Positions 1-5,952 of a stretch of DNA of 5,952 bases are shown here, one piece after another. The DNA lies in contig JAQTZX010000098.1 in assembly GCA_028687525.1 (NCBI GenBank), positions 1 through 5,952 of the forward strand. The letters run 5' to 3'. Position numbers and translations under genes: made by a program. Position 1 is the stretch's first letter; each line of letters begins with the position of its first letter. The notes beneath the pieces are model-generated. The model saw nothing but the letters and a program-made list of their open reading frames with translations, searched no databases and was not told the DNA's origin. Origin of the DNA: Candidatus Omnitrophota bacterium (GTDB taxonomy: Bacteria > Omnitrophota > Gorgyraeia > Gygaellales > Profunditerraquicolaceae).

Positions 1-1191
1 AAACGACGGCATATATCGTTTCAACGGCCCCCATTGCCACCACGGCGGCTGGGAGAAAAGCCAGGCGACGATCCCCAGAAAAATAAAAAACCCAAGATAG
101 AAAGTGTATCGAGTATCACCGGATATTATATTTTGCGCAGGCATATCCTTCACGCTTGTTTTACGCAATTGACGCCATCTTCTATAAGCTATCCCGGCGA
201 GTAATAACGGCACCCATCCAAGATATAGCGTATGCTCGGTAAAACTCTCCCCGTAAAACCCGCCACCCACAAACTGTTCGGTAAATTTTCCGAAAACAGG
301 ATGGGCGACCGACGGCAAGAAATAACTAAGCGGCCGCGCGGACTGGCTGAACAGATCATCAAGTGAACGATGATACGGATTATACGCTGAAGCCGCGGAG
401 GATACCTGCCCTCGATTCATCAGTTTCCCGATCAAAGGGGAAAACTGGGGCAAGAGCAAAACCACGGACAGTATCACAACTATACCGGTTTTTTTCAGGA
501 ACACGACGTCATTCCTCCGTAAGGCCCCATTCTTCCCGAGTTTTTTCTTCCAGCCAAAAATAACCGAATAACACAGGAACGACAAAAGCGCTATCAAGGT
601 AAAATACGCTACCGCATAATCCATAGAAAAAGTTAAAACAATGGCCGCAATCATCAACAGAACCTGTTTCCGGCCCGGTTTTTCTTTCAACAGGATCGCG
701 GCAAAACAGCACAACACGATCAAATAATTATAGGTTAAACTAATATGCTGCCAGACCCTGGCAAACTGGTAGGGGGAAAACCCGAAGATTATTGCCCCAA
801 AGAAAGACGCAGCCCTGTCCCGGGTAAGATAACGGAGAAAATAATAAACCAGGACAAGGGACAGGAATAAATTAACGATAATCTGTATATTAAAGGTCAA
901 TACCGGGGTCGTCAAAAGGCTCAAAGAATATAATATCGCTATATACGCGCACGCCATGAATCCGGAGCCAAACAGGTCCAGGCCGAAAGGATAGGCGACA
1001 AAATCCGTCTTTTTAAAATCGAGCTGATGGACAGCCGAATATTTTATCCGCCAGCTGTCCCAGATAGTGGCATATGCCTCATCGGTCGAAAAGAAACCGG
1101 GAAGATATCCCGTAAGATTAAACACAAGCGGAAAGGTCATGACCGAGATTAAAACGATGAACAGGACAATTATCACAATATCTTTTTTCAT
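1..1191 (-). CDS. Multi-pass membrane protein, GT-C/YfhO-like, 3' end beyond the left edge
   Basis: Translating the minus strand from ATG 1191 gives 397 uninterrupted codons to the left edge with no stop, so the C-terminus is outside the window. About ten hydrophobic segments are visible, near residues 5-25, 78-97, 101-120, 127-143, 150-167, 177-196, 197-213, 235-253, 321-336 and 364-380. The loop after the first membrane segment carries acidic residues in FFSTDEAYATIWDSW (33-47), the position where GT-C-type, lipid-linked-sugar glycosyltransferases have catalytic acids. A later exposed region has YFLPSVAHPVFG (290-301) and EHTLYLGWVPLLLA (319-332), a pattern I associate with large uncharacterised YfhO/PMT-like bacterial and archaeal membrane proteins. 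The start forms ATGA with the preceding methyltransferase stop and has no Shine-Dalgarno, so translation is probably coupled. Likely job: transfer of a sugar from a polyprenyl-phosphate carrier, or another glycan step, at the membrane. The exact family is uncertain. Confidence 0.85.
   Translation of the reverse strand, partial: MKKDIVIIVLFIVLISVMTFPLVFNLTGYLPGFFSTDEAYATIWDSWRIKYSAVHQLDFKKTDFVAYPFGLDLFGSGFMACAYIAILYSLSLLTTPVLTFNIQIIVNLFLSLVLVYYFLRYLTRDRAASFFGAIIFGFSPYQFARVWQHISLTYNYLIVLCCFAAILLKEKPGRKQVLLMIAAIVLTFSMDYAVAYFTLIALLSFLCYSVIFGWKKKLGKNGALRRNDVVFLKKTGIVVILSVVLLLPQFSPLIGKLMNRGQVSSAASAYNPYHRSLDDLFSQSARPLSYFLPSVAHPVFGKFTEQFVGGGFYGESFTEHTLYLGWVPLLLAGIAYRRWRQLRKTSVKDMPAQNIISGDTRYTFYLGFFIFLGIVAWLFSQPPWWQWGPLKRYMPSF
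1188..1191 (-). promoter_or_regulatory. ATGA stop-start overlap
   Basis: The minus-strand bases ATGA hold both the start ATG (1191-1189) of the membrane-protein gene and the stop TGA (1190-1188) of the methyltransferase gene. The preceding bases (TGAATCCTC) do not resemble a Shine-Dalgarno, so initiation here probably depends on ribosomes finishing the upstream gene. Confidence 0.8.
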
Positions 1192-1898
1192 GAGGATTCA
1201 CACAGGTAAATGATACTCTGCCCTATTGTAGGGAACAGTTTCGGCAAAAACAACGATCTAAACCGACCGTCCCCGGAAAAATTAACCACATCCGAACTGC
1301 TCTTGATTATTCTAAAACCGTGTTTCTCCAAAAGACACCTCAAAGAAACAAAGGTAAAATACCGTATATGCCCCGAGCTGTCCGCCTCGTTCGGAGACAA
1401 TTCAATAATAGGATTCATCCCCAACAGAAGCATAATCCTCCTGCCCAGAGAAGCGATATTGGGGGTAGAAACAAGCAAACTGCCTTTTATCTTAAGGATC
1501 CGCCTGATCTCCGAAAGAAAAAAATCGGTATCGTATATATGCTCAATTATCTCCCCGATTATCACCAGGTCAAAAAAGTTGTCATTAAACGGAAACCGCA
1601 TATCATCCCCGACAAACAACTTCTGAACCACGACGCCCTTTGCGGCAGCCTCTTTTACCCCATAATCGCTTGCTTCGATACCATAAAATTCATTACCCCG
1701 GTTGCGAATGAGCGAGAGAAACGTTCCGTCATAACAACCGATATCCAGTATTCTATTATTCTTCAATCCAAGCTCATCAGTCATATCGAGCATAACCTTG
1801 ATGCGCGGAGTAGAACACAAATCAAGCTTCTTTGCCTGACTTTCGTATAATTTTCCGTAGATATTTTTCACCATATCAAACTCTGTTAAAAACGACAT
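1188..1898 (-). CDS. Class I SAM-dependent methyltransferase (Methyltransf_11/23-like), second copy
   Basis: A 236-residue methyltransferase with motif I ILDIGCYDGTF (50-60), strand-2 acidic residue Glu75 in YGIEAS, an aspartate-rich DDMRFPF segment (98-104), GEIIEHIYDTD (115-125), and a strand-5 region STPNIASLGRRIMLLLG followed by GHIRYFT (176-182). It shares the PNIA-x4-RI-x-LLLG block with the methyltransferase two genes upstream, so the two are related but clearly diverged. The first ATG at 1898 overlaps the GT4 gene by 23 nt and has a weak GGAA about 8 nt upstream. A second ATG at 1874 lies one base after the GT4 stop and would remove eight residues; both are possible, the longer slightly preferred. 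It ends in an ATGA overlap with the membrane-protein gene. Presumed role: methylating a sugar, glycan end or lipid of the same pathway (inference). Confidence 0.92.
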   Translation of the reverse strand: MSFLTEFDMVKNIYGKLYESQAKKLDLCSTPRIKVMLDMTDELGLKNNRILDIGCYDGTFLSLIRNRGNEFYGIEASDYGVKEAAAKGVVVQKLFVGDDMRFPFNDNFFDLVIIGEIIEHIYDTDFFLSEIRRILKIKGSLLVSTPNIASLGRRIMLLLGMNPIIELSPNEADSSGHIRYFTFVSLRCLLEKHGFRIIKSSSDVVNFSGDGRFRSLFLPKLFPTIGQSIIYLCESS

Positions 1899-3018
1899 AT
1901 TCTGTTTCCGCTATTATATCCCATTGATACCGGAATAACAACATTTCTCCCCGCTTGTTGCTAAAATCACCTTTATTAAACAGAGAAATGATTTTTTCCG
2001 CTGCTGAAACACAGTCGTATATCTTTACCAATGTTACCTCACCATTTCTATAGATATCCCTGAATGGAAGAAGATCGTAAGCAAAAGCCGGCACTCCGCT
2101 GCAAACCGCCTCCAAGAGAGCCACACCGAAACTCTCACTATCACTGACACTAAAAAACCAAAAACATTTGCTGCTTTTGATAATTCTGAATTTTTCTTCG
2201 CCGCTTTTATACCCTAAAAATTGAATATTACGCTCCAATCCGGCATCCCGTATTGCCCTCCGGAATTCTCTTTCCGTCGTTGCATCCCCTGCTCCCATAA
2301 TCGCCAGATGGAAATCTGGAATTTGCTTTTTCACCAACGCCAAGATTTTAAGCATTTCATATATACCTTTTGTTTCATTTATCCTCCCGATAAATAAAGC
2401 GTCGATATCACATTGTGCAGGTCTTTCCACTTTCTCGATCAAATCCGTTTCCACACCGTTCCCGGTCACCGTTATCTTACTTTCATCAAATCCATTTTCT
2501 ATGAGAAAACGTTTCAATTCCCCTGAAATCGCACATATGGCATCGGCTTCTTTTAAAAATACCAAACTCACACGAAAAAAAAACCAGGCCAAAAAGCGAA
2601 AAAACCTGTTCCCCGGATCTGATAGAGGCACGATATTATCAAAAATAGTCACCCAACGGACTTGCTTATCGTTTTTTTTAAGCAAAAAGGGTAAAAGTAT
2701 CATATCCAACACCGAAGATACCGAATAAACTATATCATATTTCTCTTTTAAGGCGCCGAGGTATCGAATTCCAAGCATGTTTCTTTTGAGAGCCACAAAC
2801 ATAAAATCGAGTTTATTTCGTATCTTTGCGGTATCAGGAAATTCAATAAACCTAAATTGATTACTTTCACAGAGAACATTAATCCTTTCTTTAAGCACCG
2901 GGGAACAGAAAAAGGTACATTCCCCCCCCAGGGAAGCCCACTTCAATGCTTTTCTCGCCAGAGGAACTATATTACCTCCATCCAGCATAATACCGTTTAT
3001 CAATATTTTTTCTTGCAT
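1876..3018 (-). CDS. GT4 family glycosyltransferase
   Basis: A 380-residue GT-B-fold retaining glycosyltransferase of family GT4 (Glycos_transf_1), normal in length. The N-terminal half starts with KILINGIMLDGGN, the first strand and glycine loop, and contains RWVTIFDNIVPL near 120-131, where many GT4 enzymes have a His that is not visible here. The C-terminal donor domain has VTGNGVET (184-191), LFIGRINETKG (208-218), IMGAGD (240-245), IQFLGYKS and the E-x7-E motif in SESFGVALLEAVCSGVP, with Glu295 and Glu303. The reading frame extends upstream to a GTG at 3063, but the first ATG at 3018 matches the usual family N-terminus. Neither start has a clear Shine-Dalgarno, so the 19-nt overlap with the upstream methyltransferase probably couples translation. 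It is among the most AT-rich genes in the window and holds G8 and T9 runs on the coding strand. It likely adds one sugar of a surface glycan; donor and acceptor are unknown. Confidence 0.93.
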   Translation of the reverse strand: MQEKILINGIMLDGGNIVPLARKALKWASLGGECTFFCSPVLKERINVLCESNQFRFIEFPDTAKIRNKLDFMFVALKRNMLGIRYLGALKEKYDIVYSVSSVLDMILLPFLLKKNDKQVRWVTIFDNIVPLSDPGNRFFRFLAWFFFRVSLVFLKEADAICAISGELKRFLIENGFDESKITVTGNGVETDLIEKVERPAQCDIDALFIGRINETKGIYEMLKILALVKKQIPDFHLAIMGAGDATTEREFRRAIRDAGLERNIQFLGYKSGEEKFRIIKSSKCFWFFSVSDSESFGVALLEAVCSGVPAFAYDLLPFRDIYRNGEVTLVKIYDCVSAAEKIISLFNKGDFSNKRGEMLLFRYQWDIIAETEYVVFNRV

Positions 3019-3614
3019 ACAAAAATCAAATTGTAGCCCAGAATCGATCCGATAAAAGGGCACGCCCGGATAACCGCCCCAAAATGATTAGAACTGAATT
3101 TTTCTTTAACAACCTCAAGATTACACCTTTCGGCCAATTGCCGTCCGGTCCTACTGGTATACAGATGCAAATGCGTCTTATCCATTATTCCGGATTCTAC
3201 GTAAGAAAAATTACCCAGCAATAAGCCGATTCTAACGGAGATATGCGCAATATTCGGCAGAGAGATTATTACAATCCCATCTTTTTTTAAACAGGTACTG
3301 ACAAAAAAACCCAGTACCTTTTCCGGATACTTAAGATGTTCCAAGATATCTGCGCAAACGATAACGTCAAAACTCTCCTGCAGTCTAAATAAATCGTACC
3401 TGTTTAAATCCAACTGATAAACTTGCGCGTAGCCATTTTTTTTAGCTTCCTGTAACGCATCGGCATTATCATCTATACCATAAAAAATATTATCCTCGGC
3501 AAATGTCTTCAGGTATCCCCGATTGCATCCGATATCAAGAACTGTTCTCCCGGGAAGGATTTCTTCCGCTATCAAACGATGGGTTCCGTATTTAGCTTTA
3601 TTGATCCCGTACAT
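3000..3614 (-). CDS. Class I SAM-dependent methyltransferase (Methyltransf_11/23-like), first copy
   Basis: A 204-residue Rossmann-fold methyltransferase expected to move a methyl group from S-adenosylmethionine to a small molecule, sugar or glycan. Motif I is VLDIGCNRGYL (25-35), the acidic end of strand 2 is in GIDDN (46-50), and the motif around strand 4 is CADILEHLKYPEKV (87-100). The strand 5 region is IISLPNIAHISVRIGLLLG, followed by DKTHLHLYT (145-153), a signature common in sugar and polysaccharide-cluster methyltransferases. The frame extends upstream to a TTG at 3659, but ATG 3614 is chosen because AAAGGA lies 6 nt upstream and because the longer form would run 35 nt into the GT2 gene. 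The gene overlaps the following GT4 gene by 19 nt. Composition is AT-richer than the GT2 gene just upstream. The substrate (hydroxyl, amine or carboxyl) is unknown. Confidence 0.92.
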   Translation of the reverse strand: MYGINKAKYGTHRLIAEEILPGRTVLDIGCNRGYLKTFAEDNIFYGIDDNADALQEAKKNGYAQVYQLDLNRYDLFRLQESFDVIVCADILEHLKYPEKVLGFFVSTCLKKDGIVIISLPNIAHISVRIGLLLGNFSYVESGIMDKTHLHLYTSRTGRQLAERCNLEVVKEKFSSNHFGAVIRACPFIGSILGYNLIFVCKKKY

Positions 3615-3620
3615 GGATAT

Positions 3621-3626
3621 TCCTTT
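3621..3626 (-). promoter_or_regulatory. Shine-Dalgarno of the first methyltransferase gene, overlapping the GT2 stop
   Basis: AAAGGA on the minus strand ends 6 nt before ATG 3614 and shares two bases with the GT2 stop TAA (3627-3625). It supports the short start over the TTG at 3659 and implies translational coupling to the GT2 gene. Confidence 0.75.
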
Positions 3627-4611
3627 ATTCAAAAACCGGCACGCGCACTTTTCGAACAACCAGAAGCTTCCCGCTTCCCTTATACATCCCGTTCAGGATC
3701 TCCTGGTCGGATACGGCGCGTTCACGCTGTATTTTCATCCTGCAGCGCAGGGTATCGGCGAAATGCAAGACGTTCCATCCATACGCCTTCAGGTAACAAT
3801 ACGCGGTCTTCGGCTGCAAAACCAGCAAAAAAAAGACGATTTCCGAAACATTTATCAGAAAATACAAAGGAAAAACAAACAGCAATGAAAAATAACCGTA
3901 ATCCTTGAACAAGGTGCGGATATTATTCCGCTCGGAAAGATACCTCCTGAACAGGGTCGAGCGGTACATGCCTTTATCCATGGTCCCGCCCGCGCTCGCG
4001 CCGGCGGCGTGATATACAACCGCCTCGGGGACCACCGCCACCCGGTACCCCAGAAGACGAGCCCGCCAGGCAAGATCCACATCCTCATGAAACATGAAAT
4101 AACTCTCGTCGAAACCCCCGAGCCGCTGAAAAAGACTTTTCCGGATCAGGAGTGCCGAGCCTTCCGCGTAAAAAACCTCTCCCCCGGCAACCGGATAGCC
4201 GAAAATATCAACGCCTATCCCGGCATGAAAAGTTTTTCTGCCCTCATAATCCATGATCGTACATCCGCATATCCCTATCGAAGGATCCTGCTCCATCGCC
4301 GCGCAAAGCACCGATAAAGCCCGTTCATGGAGCCGGGTATCGTTATTCAAAAAGAAAAGATACTCCCCCTGCGCGAACGAAACGGCATTATTATTCCCGG
4401 CTGAAAAACCCGTATTACTTCCGTTCTTTATCACGCGCACGCCGGGATACCGTCTTTCGACAAATTCAGCGCTGCCGTCCCGGGAATGGTTGTCCACGAA
4501 GATCACTTCGTAGCCCGAAAATCCAGACGTAAGCACAGAATCAAGGCAGGGTTCTATAAACGCCTTACCATTATAGTTCAATATGACAACCGATACGGAT
4601 ATTTTCGCCAT
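3625..4611 (-). CDS. GT2 family glycosyltransferase (rhamnosyltransferase-like) with C-terminal membrane segments
   Basis: This is a complete 328-residue GT-A glycosyltransferase, expected to transfer a sugar from a nucleotide-sugar donor to a lipid-linked or glycan acceptor on the cytoplasmic side of the membrane. Visible landmarks are SVVILNYNG (6-14), VDNHSRDGS with Asp40, the GFSAGNNNA donor-site segment (68-76), FLNNDT (87-92, the DxD-equivalent metal site) and GGFDESYFMFHEDVDLAWR (165-183), whose ED pair is the likely catalytic-base region, followed by VVYH. This pattern is typical of COG1216/WbbL-like enzymes. Residues about 239-266 are hydrophobic and probably membrane-associated. A GTG lies one codon upstream at 4614, but the ATG at 4611 is preferred because GGAGGAG sits exactly 6 nt before it. 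The gene starts 12 nt after the radical SAM stop. Its G+C is clearly higher than that of the next three genes. Sugar specificity cannot be read from the sequence. Confidence 0.94.
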   Translation of the reverse strand: MAKISVSVVILNYNGKAFIEPCLDSVLTSGFSGYEVIFVDNHSRDGSAEFVERRYPGVRVIKNGSNTGFSAGNNNAVSFAQGEYLFFLNNDTRLHERALSVLCAAMEQDPSIGICGCTIMDYEGRKTFHAGIGVDIFGYPVAGGEVFYAEGSALLIRKSLFQRLGGFDESYFMFHEDVDLAWRARLLGYRVAVVPEAVVYHAAGASAGGTMDKGMYRSTLFRRYLSERNNIRTLFKDYGYFSLLFVFPLYFLINVSEIVFFLLVLQPKTAYCYLKAYGWNVLHFADTLRCRMKIQRERAVSDQEILNGMYKGSGKLLVVRKVRVPVFE

Positions 4612-4617
4612 CACGAA

Positions 4618-4624
4618 CTCCTCC
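4618..4624 (-). promoter_or_regulatory. Strong Shine-Dalgarno of the GT2 gene, overlapping the upstream stop
   Basis: GGAGGAG on the minus strand lies 6 nt before ATG 4611. Its first G is the last base of the radical SAM stop codon TAG (4626-4624). This is the strongest ribosome binding site in the window. It decides the ATG over the GTG one codon upstream, which would leave only a 3-nt spacer. The overlap with the stop suggests that terminating ribosomes can reinitiate here. Confidence 0.85.
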
Positions 4625-5952
4625 TACCGGTCTTTCACGTACGGTTTACGAGACGAAACCCCCTTCAGTATGAGAGAAAAAAAATCCCGGGCATCCCGGC
4701 ACAAAGCACGGGGGGAAATAATATCTTCAGCCAGCTTCCTGAAAAAAATCCTGCCGTTCAGATAAAATTTCCGGTTGATCTCCTGCATTACGGAAAAAAG
4801 ATAATCCCGGCTCAGAGACGGAGAAATAAAAACAGGATAATTCCCGGTATACCCCTCCCCCAGTTCCTTTCGCGTGAATTTATCCATGATCTCTTCATTA
4901 ATCACGCCCTGCGCGTGCGCTATTTCAAATAAATTCGAACCGGGAAACGGCGTGGGAATGGATAAACCCATAAGGTCAATACCGCTGTTTACAATCATCT
5001 CTTTGGTTTCTCCGATCTCTTTTTCTGTTTCCTGCGGATGCCCGATCATAAAATAACCCGCCGCCCGTATGCCGGATTTCCGGCACATCCCGAATACTTC
5101 GTATATCCGTTCGTTGCTAAACGCGCCTTTGTGAATAACCTCTTTCCTGATCCTCTCATTCCCTGATTCTATGCCGAAATGAATAAGCATGCACCCCGCC
5201 CTCTTCATGGCCGTAAGCAACTCCTCATCCACCAGGTCTATCCTGCTGTTGCATCTCCATTCAAGGGACACGCTGCGTTTAGCGGCTTCCTCGCAGAACT
5301 CCAGCACTTTCTTCCTGTCCAAAGTAAAAGTATCATCCTGAAAATCGACCTTTCCTTTTCCCCCGGGGAACACCGACAGTATCTCCTCAACCATATTTTT
5401 TGCCGAACGGTACCGTACCTTCTTGCTGATGGAAGGACGGCTGCAATAGTAACAATCATACGGGCATCCCCGGGAAAATATCATGGATTCGACAGCCCCG
5501 TAATTCTTCCGGACCAGCAGTTTCCTGTCCGGAAACGGAAGGCTATCCAGGTCCGCGGCAGGTTCGCCTTCCTGTATGCGCGGCACAACGCATCCCGAAA
5601 CAAGCGCGTGGAGAGAATTAAGAAATGTTTTCTCGCCCTCTCCTTTAATGGCATAATCGAATAATCCTTCGAAACGCCCGATAAATGCCGGGTCGGCGCT
5701 GATATGTGGTCCGCCAAAAAATATTTTTACGGTATCTTTAAACTTCTTTTTGACGGCCCCGGCCAGTTCAACGGCTCCCTGCAGCTGCGGAGTCATGGAA
5801 GAGATCCCGATTACAAACGGGCTGTCCGCTTCAATGCGTTCCAGGATGCCGGAAAGGGACATTTTTCCCGCTGCCGCATCGATAATAAGCGGCCGGAACT
5901 GCGGGGAATTCGCCTGAATGTACGAAGCCAGATACAATATCCCAAGAGGCGG
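4624..5952 (-). CDS. B12-binding-domain radical SAM protein, 5' end beyond the right edge
   Basis: The reading frame is open to the right edge and gives 442 visible residues ending at TAG 4626-4624. The first visible residues read PPLGILYLASYI, the usual opening of the cobalamin-binding Rossmann domain in B12-type radical SAM proteins, so probably only about 10-25 N-terminal residues are missing. The TTG at 5937 is an internal Leu codon, not a start. The N-terminal domain (about 1-115) has GISSMTP and GGPHIS (80-85), then a KGEGE segment; no DxHxxG cobalamin-ligand motif is seen, as is common in this superfamily. The radical SAM core has SRGCPYDCYYCSRP, with CX3CX2C cysteines at about 163, 167 and 170 for the 4Fe-4S cluster. 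It is followed by FQDDTFTLD, WRCNSRID, GIESGNERI and FMIGHPQET, all typical of the fold. The family includes methylases, cyclases and other tailoring enzymes; the reaction here is unknown. Its place at the head of a glycan gene set suggests sugar or lipid modification (inference). Confidence 0.93.
   Translation of the reverse strand, partial: PPLGILYLASYIQANSPQFRPLIIDAAAGKMSLSGILERIEADSPFVIGISSMTPQLQGAVELAGAVKKKFKDTVKIFFGGPHISADPAFIGRFEGLFDYAIKGEGEKTFLNSLHALVSGCVVPRIQEGEPAADLDSLPFPDRKLLVRKNYGAVESMIFSRGCPYDCYYCSRPSISKKVRYRSAKNMVEEILSVFPGGKGKVDFQDDTFTLDRKKVLEFCEEAAKRSVSLEWRCNSRIDLVDEELLTAMKRAGCMLIHFGIESGNERIRKEVIHKGAFSNERIYEVFGMCRKSGIRAAGYFMIGHPQETEKEIGETKEMIVNSGIDLMGLSIPTPFPGSNLFEIAHAQGVINEEIMDKFTRKELGEGYTGNYPVFISPSLSRDYLFSVMQEINRKFYLNGRIFFRKLAEDIISPRALCRDARDFFSLILKGVSSRKPYVKDR

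Noticed and set aside
363..712. Small reading frames on both strands (66 and 67 codons) in the left 700 bases
   Set aside because: Both lie inside the 397-codon minus-strand membrane-protein frame in other frames. They have no convincing ribosome binding site and no recognisable motif.
1210..1850. Two overlapping plus-strand reading frames opposite the second methyltransferase gene
   Set aside because: They are antisense to a methyltransferase with intact motifs, show no recognisable domain, and are compositionally shadows of the minus-strand codons.
2575..2583. A9 run (T9 on the coding strand), with T8 runs at 2672-2679 and 3436-3443, as terminators, frameshift sites or phase-variable tracts
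   Set aside because: All lie inside intact genes and encode ordinary Phe or Lys codons. I saw no stem-loop beside them, and such runs are expected in AT-rich coding sequence.
4486..5664. Plus-strand reading frames of 148 and 161 codons opposite the GT2 and radical SAM genes
   Set aside because: They are antisense to strongly conserved coding regions and lack domain signatures; the lengths are expected in GC-rich antisense frames.
5935..5937. TTG as the start codon of the radical SAM gene
   Set aside because: The frame continues upstream to the window edge with PPLGI, part of the conserved N-terminal motif, so the TTG encodes an internal leucine and the real start is outside the window.
1..5952. 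tRNA, rRNA, CRISPR array, insertion sequence, attachment site or riboswitch
   Set aside because: Nearly every base is accounted for by six coding regions with conserved motifs. No repeat array, terminal inverted repeat or structured intergenic space was seen.

Overview
The window is a stretch of bacterial DNA packed with genes, all on the minus strand and read from right to left. It looks like the interior of a surface-polysaccharide or glycolipid biosynthesis operon. No promoter, terminator, RNA gene, mobile element or CRISPR array is visible. The organism cannot be named from the sequence. A Gram-negative-type, possibly uncultured lineage is plausible (Omnitrophota and similar phyla often carry such mixtures of cobalamin-type radical SAM proteins, glycosyltransferases and small methyltransferases), but this is a low-confidence inference.

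In transcription order: (1) 5952-4624, a cobalamin-binding-type radical SAM protein missing only its extreme N-terminus at the right edge; (2) 4611-3625, a GT2 glycosyltransferase of the rhamnosyltransferase-like type with C-terminal membrane segments; (3) 3614-3000, a class I SAM methyltransferase; (4) 3018-1876, a GT4 glycosyltransferase; (5) 1898-1188, a second SAM methyltransferase related to the first; (6) 1191-1, a multi-pass membrane protein of GT-C/YfhO-like character, running off the left edge.

Every junction is a short overlap or a gap of about 10 bases. These are a 12-nt gap whose Shine-Dalgarno overlaps the upstream stop, a 10-nt gap with the Shine-Dalgarno over the stop, overlaps of 19 and 23 nt, and an ATGA overlap. 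The six genes are therefore probably one transcript with coupled translation. A reasonable working model is that the GT2 and GT4 enzymes add sugars to a lipid-linked glycan at the cytoplasmic face, the methyltransferases and the radical SAM enzyme modify the sugars or the lipid, and the membrane protein acts on a lipid-linked sugar or glycan at the membrane. The substrate is unknown.

Base composition is not uniform. Hand-counted 60-base samples give roughly 50-75% GC in the GT2 and radical SAM genes, mostly 28-47% in the methyltransferase-GT4-methyltransferase block, and 42-52% in the membrane-protein gene. The shift falls close to the GT2/methyltransferase junction near 3620, which suggests a mosaic locus with a swapped-in cassette.
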